From contig CAIRFY010000284.1 of the NCBI GenBank assembly GCA_903877945.1, positions 1 through 8,504 of the forward strand: 8,504 nucleotides of DNA, read 5' to 3'. Positions 1-6,040 of this stretch are shown here, piece by piece; the stretch's first letter is position 1, and each line of letters starts with the position of its first letter. Under the pieces are notes generated by a model. The model did not search any database and was not told where the DNA came from. It was given only the letters and a program-made list of their open reading frames with translations. The DNA is from an uncultured Oscillochloris sp. Its GTDB lineage: Bacteria; Chloroflexota; Chloroflexia; Chloroflexales; Chloroflexaceae. Both the position numbers and the translations under genes were made by a program.

Positions 1-15
1 AGGACGCATCCGATT

Positions 16-42
16 CCCCCTCTCCCGTTCAGGGAGAGGGGG
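16..42. repeat. GC-rich perfect hairpin, dispersed-repeat-like
   Basis: An 11-bp perfect inverted repeat (16-26 with 32-42) surrounds a 5-base loop, GTTCA. A G-rich tail to about position 57 follows. There is no T-run after the stem on either side, so it is not a classical intrinsic terminator, although it may slow polymerase or protect the 3' end of a transcript entering from the left. From memory, C-rich/G-rich hairpins of this style occur as intergenic repeats in several GC-rich bacteria. I infer a dispersed repeat; a genome-wide copy count would settle it. Confidence 0.6.
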
Positions 43-52
43 CTGGGGGGTG

Positions 53-90
53 AGGGCTGTCCGGCGATCTGCGGACTTTGCAACAGCCCT
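53..90. repeat. Inverted repeat with a possible IS-end remnant
   Basis: AGGGCTGT (53-60) is the perfect reverse complement of ACAGCCCT (83-90), giving an 8-bp stem with a 22-base loop. Read on the minus strand, 90 to 74 gives AGGGCTGTTGCAAAGTC. This resembles, from memory, the CTGTTGCAAA core in terminal inverted repeats of IS6-family elements. No transposase and no matching second end are visible, so at most this is a solo end or a small non-autonomous element whose remainder is outside the window. It could also be a chance hairpin. Confidence 0.3.
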
Positions 91-129
91 GGCGTCGGCG
101 CAGGCGACGATGCGCGGCGGCGATCATGC

Positions 130-138
130 TGGTACAAT
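130..138 (+). promoter_or_regulatory. Candidate extended -10 promoter for the kinase-like/WD40 gene
   Basis: TGG followed by TACAAT (133-138) matches an extended -10 (TGn plus TATAAT-like) of a housekeeping sigma factor. No good -35 hexamer lies 16-18 bases upstream, which is tolerable for extended -10 promoters. Transcription would begin near 145, leaving a leader of about 60 bases before the ATG at 207. The motif stands out in otherwise very GC-rich sequence. It is a pattern match only. Confidence 0.45.
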
Positions 139-206
139 GGCCTGTAGCCACTGGTTGTTGATATGGCTCCGCGCCGCGTAACGCCGCCGCTGACCCCGAG
201 GATACG

Positions 207-3200
207 ATGCTGGCACTTGAGTCCGTTCTTCATGACCATTATCGGATCACATATGTGATCGATGAGCGTCCCGATTGTGTGATCTATCGCGCAATCGATA
301 TGCGTGAGTCACTGCGCGTGCTGGTCGCTGAGTTGCCACTTCCCAGCGATGCTGCCGTGCCTGATGTGTGCGCGCTGGCGAGCCAGATCACGGCGGTGAG
401 CGTGCCTGGTCTGTTAGCTCTGCGCGACCATTTTGCCGAGGGGACGACCTACTACGTGATCGCGGACGACCCTGGCGGCCAGGATCTTGACCGGGTGGCA
501 CGGGATCGCGGCGGGCCGGTGCCGGAGTCAGAGGTGCTGACTCTGATTGATCGGCTGCTGAATGTGCTGGATGTGCTGCACGAGCGCACTCCGCCCTTAG
601 TCATGGGCGACCTGCGCTCGACGGATCTGTGGTCGTCGCCGGACGGCGGGCTGAGCTTGGCGCCCTTCGTCCTGGCGCGCCACGTGGGCAGCGAGCCCTC
701 GGCCTACCGCGCGCCCGAACTCCACGACGCGCAGGCCGAGCCGACACCGTCGAGCGATCTGTACGCGGTGGGGGCGGTGCTTTACCAGTTGCTTACGGGC
801 TGGCCCCCACCCACGGCCGCCCAGCGCGAGGCGGGGGTTCCGCTGAACGCGCCGCGCAATCTGAATGCACGGATCTCGGCCCTGGCCGAGCAGTTGGCCT
901 TGCGGGCGCTGGAGAAGAAGCCTGCGAACCGCTACCAGCGCGCCCGTGAGATGCGCAGCGCCCTGGAGACGGTGCGGCTGATGGCCGGTCGGCCGCTGGG
1001 TGCCCTGGCTCCCATCGAAGCGCCCCTGGCTTCCGCTTCGCTCACGGCACCCACGCCACCGGTCGAACCGGTCACGGCCTACGGGCCTCCGCCTGCCGCG
1101 CCGCCCTACGGCCAGCCCGCCCCCGGAACCTACGCCGCCCCGTCGCAGTACGCCGCTGGCTACACGCAGGTGCCGCCGTCTCAGCCCGCTGTGCCTGCGC
1201 CCACGGCGCGGATCAGCAATGGCTGTTTGATCGCTATTGCGGTGTCTCTGGCCCTGGTCGCGCTCACGATCTGTCTCGTCGGTGCCTTCATTGGTTATCG
1301 CATCCTGACGGGGGCCGGGATTCCTCTGCTGAACGGCGGCACGGCGATGAGTGCGACCACGACCGCCGGAGGCGCGGCGCACGCTGCGACTCCCTCATCA
1401 GGACAGCCCGCGCCCACGCCCAACGGCGCGCTGCTGGCGGCGGCGGCGACCTTCACCAGAACCAGGCAGATCCGTGAGGATGTCGTCGGCCCGGCGGTCT
1501 ACGCGCCAAACGGACAACTGCTTGCCGTGGGTATTGGCAAGGCTATCCGGATCCGCTTTGGCGATACCCTCGATCAGGGGGGCACGCTGGTGGGCCATAC
1601 CGGCGATATTAGTAGTCTCGCGTTCTCCCCCGACAGCCGAATTCTGGCCTCGGGCGCACAGGATGAGAACACCATCATCGTGTGGGATGTCGCTACGGGG
1701 CAGGCGCTGCGCAGGCTCGATGGCCACACCGGCTGGGTGCGCAGCCTGGCCTTCTCGCCCGATGGTACGACGCTGGCCTCTGGTAGCACCGATAAGACGG
1801 TGCGCCTGTGGGATGTGGCCAGCGGCAGGTTTCTGGGCGCTCTGGAGGGTCATACCGACTTTCTTGGCAACATCGCCTTCTCGCCCGACAGCGCGACCTT
1901 GGCCTCGGCCTCGCGGGATGGCACGGTGCGTCTGTGGGATGTGGCTGCCCGACGCCTCCACTCCGAATTTAGCTTTACGGCACCGATCAATCCGGCTACC
2001 AACGCGCCCTACTGGCTCACCGGGCTCACCTATAGCCCCGATGGCAGAACGATTGCGGTGGGATCGGTGAGCGCCAGCGTCTATGTGATCGACGCGGCCA
2101 CCGGTAGCCTCCAGCGCGAACTGAAGGGCCACCAGGACTGGGTCGTCATTCGCGGGCTGAGCTATAGCCCCGATGGCCGCACGCTGGCGAGCGCCAGCCT
2201 CGATGGCACGGTGCGCCTGTGGAGTCCCCTCACCGGCACCGAGCGGGCTGCGCTGACGGAACATGGTATGAGCCTGATTGGCTTGAGCTGGGCACCCGAC
2301 AGCCAGCACCTTCTGTCCGCCAGCGACGCCGCCGGCTCTTTGACGATCTGGAACGTCCAGAGTCGCCAGGTTGAGCGCACCGTGCTGCTCACGCAGGGCA
2401 CAGTCACCGCCCTGGCCTACTCAGATACCGGCAAAATCCTGGGGGCGGGCGGGGCCAGCGGCACCGTGCGTCTGCACATCTTCCCCAACGACCGGCAGGT
2501 GAACCTCAATGGCGGCGCGCCGACCGGCCAGTTTATTGGTTTTGTCAGCGACACGCAACTGGCCGCGATCAGTGACTCGGGCGAGGTCGTGATCATCGAC
2601 CTGACCGGCCAGGATCGCAACCGGCAACTCCAGGGCCTTCAGGGGTTCGCCCTCAGCCTCGTGGTGAGCCGCGACCGCAGCCTCGTGGCGGCAGGCAATG
2701 ATCGTGGCGAGGTGGCGATCTGGGAGGCGAGCAGCCAGAAGTTGCTGCGGACACTGCACGGCCTGATCGGGCCAGCCGCGACGCTCTCGTTCAACCGCGA
2801 CGGATCGCGCATTGCCGCCGTGAGCAATCAAGATGTCCACGCGCCCCAGATCGTCGTCTGGGATGTGCCGAGCGGCGACCGGAAGATGACGATCAAGGGC
2901 CAGAAGGCGCAGATTACCAGTTTGGAGATGCCCGCCGGGAGTGATACCGTGGCCAGCACCAGCAGCGATGGCTCACTGACGATCTGGAACGTCGCCGATG
3001 GCTCGGCGATCAGCACGATCACCGCGCCGAGGGAAGATCACTGGTTCAGTAGCCTCACATTCTCGCCGGATGGCAAGCTGCTGGTGACCGGCAGCGTTGT
3101 TGGTACGGTCGAATTTTGGGATCCGCAGAGCGGTGCCCGGATCAACAGTATTAATCTTGGCACGGGTATGGTTCTGTCGCTGGCCTTTCGCCCCGACGGC

Positions 3201-3260
3201 AAGCAGATCGCAGCCAGCACCCGCGACGGCGGGATTTACCTGCTTGAGCCGGTCGGGTGA
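207..3260 (+). CDS. Membrane-anchored pseudokinase-like protein with C-terminal WD40 propellers
   Basis: The protein has 1017 residues. Residues 12-260 have the fold signature of a Ser/Thr (PknB-type) kinase: YRAPEL at 167-172, SDLYAVGAVLYQLLTG at 183-198, and the late conserved Arg in KKPANRY. Key catalytic residues are altered. The glycine-rich loop is absent, Ala41 sits where the VAIK lysine is expected, the HRDLKPxN loop reads MGDLRSTD (133-140; only Asp135 kept), and the DFG position reads APF (152-154). A Pro/Ala/Tyr-rich linker (263-335) precedes one hydrophobic span (340-363) and a Ser/Thr/Ala/Pro stalk. About 14 WD40 repeats fill 430-1017, the clearest at 463-600 with GHT..SPDG..LWDV signatures. 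By analogy with PASTA kinases, the kinase-like domain would be cytoplasmic and the propellers outside. The role is unknown, with signalling or protein scaffolding likely. ATG207 follows GAGGA at 198-202. A very weak active kinase is not excluded. Confidence 0.9.
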   Translation: MLALESVLHDHYRITYVIDERPDCVIYRAIDMRESLRVLVAELPLPSDAAVPDVCALASQITAVSVPGLLALRDHFAEGTTYYVIADDPGGQDLDRVARDRGGPVPESEVLTLIDRLLNVLDVLHERTPPLVMGDLRSTDLWSSPDGGLSLAPFVLARHVGSEPSAYRAPELHDAQAEPTPSSDLYAVGAVLYQLLTGWPPPTAAQREAGVPLNAPRNLNARISALAEQLALRALEKKPANRYQRAREMRSALETVRLMAGRPLGALAPIEAPLASASLTAPTPPVEPVTAYGPPPAAPPYGQPAPGTYAAPSQYAAGYTQVPPSQPAVPAPTARISNGCLIAIAVSLALVALTICLVGAFIGYRILTGAGIPLLNGGTAMSATTTAGGAAHAATPSSGQPAPTPNGALLAAAATFTRTRQIREDVVGPAVYAPNGQLLAVGIGKAIRIRFGDTLDQGGTLVGHTGDISSLAFSPDSRILASGAQDENTIIVWDVATGQALRRLDGHTGWVRSLAFSPDGTTLASGSTDKTVRLWDVASGRFLGALEGHTDFLGNIAFSPDSATLASASRDGTVRLWDVAARRLHSEFSFTAPINPATNAPYWLTGLTYSPDGRTIAVGSVSASVYVIDAATGSLQRELKGHQDWVVIRGLSYSPDGRTLASASLDGTVRLWSPLTGTERAALTEHGMSLIGLSWAPDSQHLLSASDAAGSLTIWNVQSRQVERTVLLTQGTVTALAYSDTGKILGAGGASGTVRLHIFPNDRQVNLNGGAPTGQFIGFVSDTQLAAISDSGEVVIIDLTGQDRNRQLQGLQGFALSLVVSRDRSLVAAGNDRGEVAIWEASSQKLLRTLHGLIGPAATLSFNRDGSRIAAVSNQDVHAPQIVVWDVPSGDRKMTIKGQKAQITSLEMPAGSDTVASTSSDGSLTIWNVADGSAISTITAPREDHWFSSLTFSPDGKLLVTGSVVGTVEFWDPQSGARINSINLGTGMVLSLAFRPDGKQIAASTRDGGIYLLEPVG

Positions 3261-3286
3261 TCGCGAATAGTGTAAAACACACACAG

Positions 3287-3292
3287 AAGGAG
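3287..3292 (+). promoter_or_regulatory. Shine-Dalgarno AAGGAG fixing the start at 3299
   Basis: AAGGAG lies 6 bases before ATG 3299. It rules out the in-frame GTG at 3257, which would overlap the upstream stop and has no ribosome site of its own. Confidence 0.85.
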
Positions 3293-3298
3293 ATCTCC

Positions 3299-3913
3299 AT
3301 GTTCGATACATTTAAAAAGAAGCGCGACCACACCCAGGCGGGACAGGAAGGTCGCATCCCGCCTGGGCAGTATGTCACCGAGAAGTTTCCGGTGCTGCAT
3401 TACGGCAGTGTGCCGCAGTACACCGATCTTCAGAACACCTGGGATCTGCGTTTCTGGGGCGAGCTTGAGGATGTGGCCCGCTTGAGCTTCACTGAGTTCC
3501 GCGCACTGCCCACGATTGAGGTCGTCACCGATATTCACTGTGTCACGCGCTGGAGTAAGCTGGATACGCGCTGGGGCGGGGTGCAGTTTAAAGAACTTCT
3601 GAAGCACATCCCCGCGCTTAAACCATCGGTTCAGTTTGTGATCGCCCACTGCGACCAAGGCTTCACGGCGAACGTCCCGCTCGATGTACTCCTTGACGAT
3701 GAGGCGATGCTGGCCTATATGTTCGATGGCCAGGAGCTGACGCCTGATCACGGCTACCCGCTGCGCCTGCTCACCCCGCGCAAGTACTTCTGGAAGAGTG
3801 CCAAGTGGCTGCGTGGCCTGGAGTTTTTGTCCTACGATAAGCTCGGATTCTGGGAGCGCTACGGCTATAACAATCACGCCGACCCCTGGAAAGAGGAGCG
3901 CTATGCGGAGTAG
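3299..3913 (+). CDS. Sulfite oxidase-like molybdopterin-dependent oxidoreductase (cytoplasmic)
   Basis: The 204-residue protein belongs to the oxidoreductase molybdopterin-binding fold (sulfite oxidase/MsrP/YuiH-like). The central segment DIHCVTRWSKLDTRWGG (78-94) carries Cys81, the expected ligand to molybdenum, embedded in the family's usual HC.T.WS context. RLLTPRKYFWKSAKWLRGLE (about 160-179) matches the conserved Pro.....W.SAKW stretch that helps hold the pterin. The length is that of a single catalytic domain with no haem or dimerisation domain. There is no twin-arginine or Sec signal peptide, so unlike periplasmic MsrP it should act in the cytoplasm. The Lys/Arg-rich N-terminus is typical of the small YuiH-like group. 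The physiological substrate of this subgroup is not known to me. It starts 38 bases after the WD40 gene and may share its transcript. Confidence 0.88.
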   Translation: MFDTFKKKRDHTQAGQEGRIPPGQYVTEKFPVLHYGSVPQYTDLQNTWDLRFWGELEDVARLSFTEFRALPTIEVVTDIHCVTRWSKLDTRWGGVQFKELLKHIPALKPSVQFVIAHCDQGFTANVPLDVLLDDEAMLAYMFDGQELTPDHGYPLRLLTPRKYFWKSAKWLRGLEFLSYDKLGFWERYGYNNHADPWKEERYAE

Positions 3914-3980
3914 GGCCAGGGCTGTTGTACCGTCCTGGCACCTTTGTCTAAGGCGCGTTTCAAACCAGCCTGACAGTTCA

Positions 3981-4050
3981 GCGACGAAACGATGACGCGA
4001 TGAGGCGATACGGAGCGCCTCATCGCCTCGTCGCCTCATCGTCTCGTCGC
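3981..4050. repeat. Long imperfect inverted repeat (hairpin)
   Basis: Bases 3981-4007 are the reverse complement of 4024-4050 with 24 of 27 matches. The same left arm also forms a shorter perfect 11-bp stem, 3997-4007 with 4016-4026, around the 8-base loop ATACGGAG. The two foldings exclude each other because the right arm is part of an 8-nt tandem repeat, so the stem can slide by multiples of the unit. There is no T-run after it. It could end or stabilise the transcript of the molybdopterin-protein gene, or be a REP-like element. Confidence 0.7.
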
Positions 4051-4106
4051 ATCATCGCCTCGTCGCCTCATCGCCTCGTCGCATCATCACCTCGTCGCAT
4101 CATCGC
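4016..4106. repeat. Tandem 8-nt repeat array, about 11 units
   Basis: Eleven consecutive 8-base units run from 4016 to 4103 with a partial CGC to 4106. The units are mostly CGCCTCAT, CGCCTCGT and CGCATCAT; AT-ending and GT-ending units alternate for the first four copies, then less strictly. Variation is almost confined to unit positions 3, 4 and 7, with one CACCTCGT unit varying at position 2. About three degenerate inverted units lie just upstream (3981-4007). The array ends about 50 bases before the folate operon and fills most of the 245-base gap. No open reading frame of note crosses it. Confidence 0.85.
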
Positions 4107-4145
4107 AAGACAGTAAAGCTGAATGTGCCCATTTTGAAACATGCC

Positions 4146-4151
4146 TAAGGA
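4146..4151 (+). promoter_or_regulatory. Shine-Dalgarno TAAGGA supporting start 4159
   Basis: TAAGGA lies 7 bases before ATG 4159. The upstream in-frame ATG at 4141 has no purine-rich site before it and would place this sequence inside the gene, so 4159 is preferred. Confidence 0.7.
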
Positions 4152-4158
4152 TTTTTCT

Positions 4159-4650
4159 ATGGTCAGCTACCAAGTCTCGGTGAGCAAAGATTACACCGTG
4201 TTCTGTGCCGGGCACTTTGTCACCTATGAGGGCGATCACTGCGAATTGCTGCACGGTCATAACTATCGTGCGGCAGTGCGCCTCGTTGGGACGCTGAACG
4301 AAGACCAGATGGTCTTTGATTTTGTGACGCTGAAGCGGCGGCTGCGGGCGATCTGCGATCAGCTCGACCATCGCATGCTGCTGCCTCAGGATAACCCGCT
4401 GCTCCAGATGATCGTCGATGCCGTGTCGATCACGGTGCGTTACAAGCAGAAAACCTATGTCTTCCCACGTGAGGATGTGGTACTCCTGCCTATCCCGAAT
4501 ACAACCGCCGAGCGGCTGGCGCAGTGGATTGCGGATCAATTAGTGGCGGATGTCGCTGTGGATCAGGGCCGGATCGAGGTTCTGGAGGTTGAGGTTGAGG
4601 AGTCATGTGGGCAGGCCGCCACCTATCGGCGGAAGCTGAGCGCCTCGTGA
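4159..4650 (+). CDS. PTPS/QueD-family enzyme, likely PTPS-III type replacing FolB
   Basis: The protein has 163 residues from ATG 4159. Zinc ligands are His19 (AGHF), His32 and His34 (HGHNY); the catalytic pair is Asp70-His71; a Glu-rich segment near 143-148 matches the substrate-anchoring region. The catalytic motif reads C28-E29-L-L-H32-G-H34, so the usual Cys is present and followed directly by Glu. PTPS paralogs in which Glu replaces or accompanies the Cys are known to make 6-hydroxymethyldihydropterin from dihydroneopterin triphosphate, bypassing dihydroneopterin aldolase, and have been reported in folB-lacking Chloroflexi. Position at the head of folK-folP-folC supports this role over queuosine synthesis (QueD). 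There is about 35 residues of extra sequence between DHRMLL and PNTTAERLA (about 76-112) compared with short QueD proteins. The stop overlaps the folK start. Confidence 0.85.
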   Translation: MVSYQVSVSKDYTVFCAGHFVTYEGDHCELLHGHNYRAAVRLVGTLNEDQMVFDFVTLKRRLRAICDQLDHRMLLPQDNPLLQMIVDAVSITVRYKQKTYVFPREDVVLLPIPNTTAERLAQWIADQLVADVAVDQGRIEVLEVEVEESCGQAATYRRKLSAS

Positions 4651-5147
4651 CCCATGCCAATGTGTTCCTTGCGCTTGGCGCGAACCTCGGCGACCGCGTC
4701 GGTCAGTTGCGCCGTGCGCTAGGCTTGCTTGGGCCAGCATGCAGTCTGTCATTGATCTCGCCCTGCTATGAGACGGAGCCAGCTTATGTGTTGGATCAGC
4801 CGCGCTTCCTGAATCTCGTCTGTCAGGCGACGACCACCCTCGATCCGCTCGCCCTGCTGCGTCTGCTTAAACAGATCGAGTCCGAGATCGGTCGCGTTCC
4901 TGGCCCACGCTTCGGCCCACGTCTGGTTGATCTGGATGTGCTATTCTACGATGATCTGATCCTTGACACTCCAGAGTTGACTATTCCGCACTCGCGTATC
5001 GCTGAGCGTGCGTTCGTCCTGGTGCCGCTGGCCGACATCGCTCCCGATCTGTGGCACCCGACCCTTGGCCGCACAATCAGGGCGTTGCGCGACGATCTAG
5101 ATGCGCAGTGGCGCGATCTGCGGCGCGTGGAGGAGGTAATAGTGTGA
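4647..5147 (+). CDS. folK: 2-amino-4-hydroxy-6-hydroxymethyldihydropteridine pyrophosphokinase (HPPK)
   Basis: The protein has 166 residues from GTG 4647, the usual HPPK length. It transfers pyrophosphate from ATP to 6-hydroxymethyldihydropterin in the cytoplasm. The N-terminus FLALGANLGDR (7-17) is the family opening. YETEP (41-45), RFLN (53-56) and the signature GPRFGPRLVDLDVL (86-99) follow, with Asp95 and Asp97 as the magnesium-binding pair. HPTLGRTI-like sequence closes the domain. The start is chosen because GTG overlaps the upstream TGA and puts FLALG near the terminus as in other FolK proteins. An ATG at 4605 with GAGGAG just before it would add 14 residues read inside the PTPS gene and cannot be fully excluded. 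There is no FolB fusion, in keeping with the FolB-bypass reading of the operon. Confidence 0.93.
   Translation: MTHANVFLALGANLGDRVGQLRRALGLLGPACSLSLISPCYETEPAYVLDQPRFLNLVCQATTTLDPLALLRLLKQIESEIGRVPGPRFGPRLVDLDVLFYDDLILDTPELTIPHSRIAERAFVLVPLADIAPDLWHPTLGRTIRALRDDLDAQWRDLRRVEEVIV
5129..5136 (+). promoter_or_regulatory. Strong Shine-Dalgarno GGAGGAGG for folP
   Basis: GGAGGAGG lies inside the end of folK, 7 bases before GTG 5144. It is the strongest ribosome site in the operon and fixes the GTG start against longer in-frame readings. Confidence 0.85.
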
Positions 5148-6040
5148 ACATCCCACCACTAACCATCGGTGGTACCATTTTTGACTGGGGACGCCGTACT
5201 TATCTGATGGGTATTCTTAACATCACGCCCGACTCGTTTTCTGGCGATGGGCTGCTGGCCCAGACGGACTGGGTTGGCGCTGCCGTCGCTCAGGCACGGA
5301 CGCAGATCGCGACCGGTGCCGATATTATAGACATCGGCGGGGAATCGACTCGCCCCGGCAGCGCGCCGACGCCGCTTGACGAGGAGCTACGCCGTGTCAT
5401 CCCGGTGGTTCGTGCCCTGGCGGCAACGACCCACGTGCCGATCTCGGTTGACACCTCCAAGGCAGAGGTTGCCCGTCAGGCAATCGCGGCCGGTGCAACG
5501 ATCATTAACGATGTGTGGGGGTTTAAACGTGACCCCGCACTAGCGCAGGTCGTGGCCGAGTCCGGTGTGGTCGTGGTGCTGATGCACAACCGTAGCCAGT
5601 CGCAGAATGCGGTTCACGTAGCGGGGATCGGCGGGCGCTATGTCGATGTCCAGTATGAGAATCTGATGCAGGATGTCACCCGTGAACTCATGGATTCGAT
5701 CACGCTGGCGCTGGCAGCCGGAGTCGTGCCCACGCGGATCATCATTGACCCCGGCCTTGGGTTCGGCAAGACGATGGAGCAGAACCTTGAACTGATCGAC
5801 CGGCTCGGTGAGCTGCGGCGGCTCGGCTATCCGCTGCTCGCCGGGCCCTCGCGCAAGTCCTTCACCGGCGCGGCGCTTCAGCTCCCGGTTGATCAGCGTC
5901 TGGAAGGAACGGCTGCCGCCGTCGCCCTGGCGATTGATCGCGGTGCCGACATCGTGCGCGTCCACGATGTTGCCGCAATGCGCCGCGTTGCCGCAATGGC
6001 CGACGCGATCACGCGCCGCCGGACGCACGCCGCACTGTGA
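5144..6040 (+). CDS. folP: Dihydropteroate synthase
   Basis: The protein has 298 residues from GTG 5144. It condenses hydroxymethyldihydropterin pyrophosphate with p-aminobenzoate to dihydropteroate and is the target of sulfonamides. All family blocks appear in order on the TIM barrel: MGILNITPDSFSGDG (22-36), GADIIDIGGESTRPG (58-72), ISVDTSK (100-106), INDVWGF, the MHN motif, DPGLGFGKT starting at Asp202, GPSRKSF (234-240) and IVRVHD with Arg272 and His274 for pyrophosphate binding. The length is slightly above the common 270-285. The Ser/Arg/Lys block and the TRPG loop look standard, and I see no two-residue insertion typical of Sul-type resistant enzymes. It is translationally linked to folK (GTGA overlap, strong ribosome site) and to folC (GTGA). 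Confidence 0.96.
   Translation: MNIPPLTIGGTIFDWGRRTYLMGILNITPDSFSGDGLLAQTDWVGAAVAQARTQIATGADIIDIGGESTRPGSAPTPLDEELRRVIPVVRALAATTHVPISVDTSKAEVARQAIAAGATIINDVWGFKRDPALAQVVAESGVVVVLMHNRSQSQNAVHVAGIGGRYVDVQYENLMQDVTRELMDSITLALAAGVVPTRIIIDPGLGFGKTMEQNLELIDRLGELRRLGYPLLAGPSRKSFTGAALQLPVDQRLEGTAAAVALAIDRGADIVRVHDVAAMRRVAAMADAITRRRTHAAL

Noticed and set aside
163..258. Small upstream open frame starting ATG 163 and overlapping the kinase gene start
   Set aside because: There is no ribosome site, it is out of frame with 207, and it looks like chance in GC-rich sequence.
597..2309. Long minus-strand open frames opposite the kinase/WD40 gene (597-1382 and 1398-2309)
   Set aside because: They are Arg/Gly/His-rich, resemble no family and are expected mirror frames of a GC-rich coding strand that shows clear protein motifs.
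3915..3939. GCCAGG/CCTGGC hairpin as terminator of the molybdopterin gene
   Set aside because: It has only 6 bp with a 13-base loop and no T-run; too weak to call.
3236..4039. Minus-strand 267-residue open frame over the molybdopterin gene
   Set aside because: It lies wholly opposite a well-supported gene and has no recognisable motif or ribosome site.
4016..4106. CRISPR array
   Set aside because: The units are 8 bases, directly adjacent and without spacers; the same holds for the 7-base array at 8439.
4134..4163. TTGAAA with TATGGT as a sigma-70 promoter
   Set aside because: The -10 would overlap the start codon at 4159 and leave no leader for the ribosome site at 4146.
4605..4646. ATG 4605 as folK start
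   Set aside because: GAGGAG is only 2 bases before it and it adds 14 residues not usual in FolK. GTG 4647 fits the GTGA pattern of the operon. Kept as a possible alternative.
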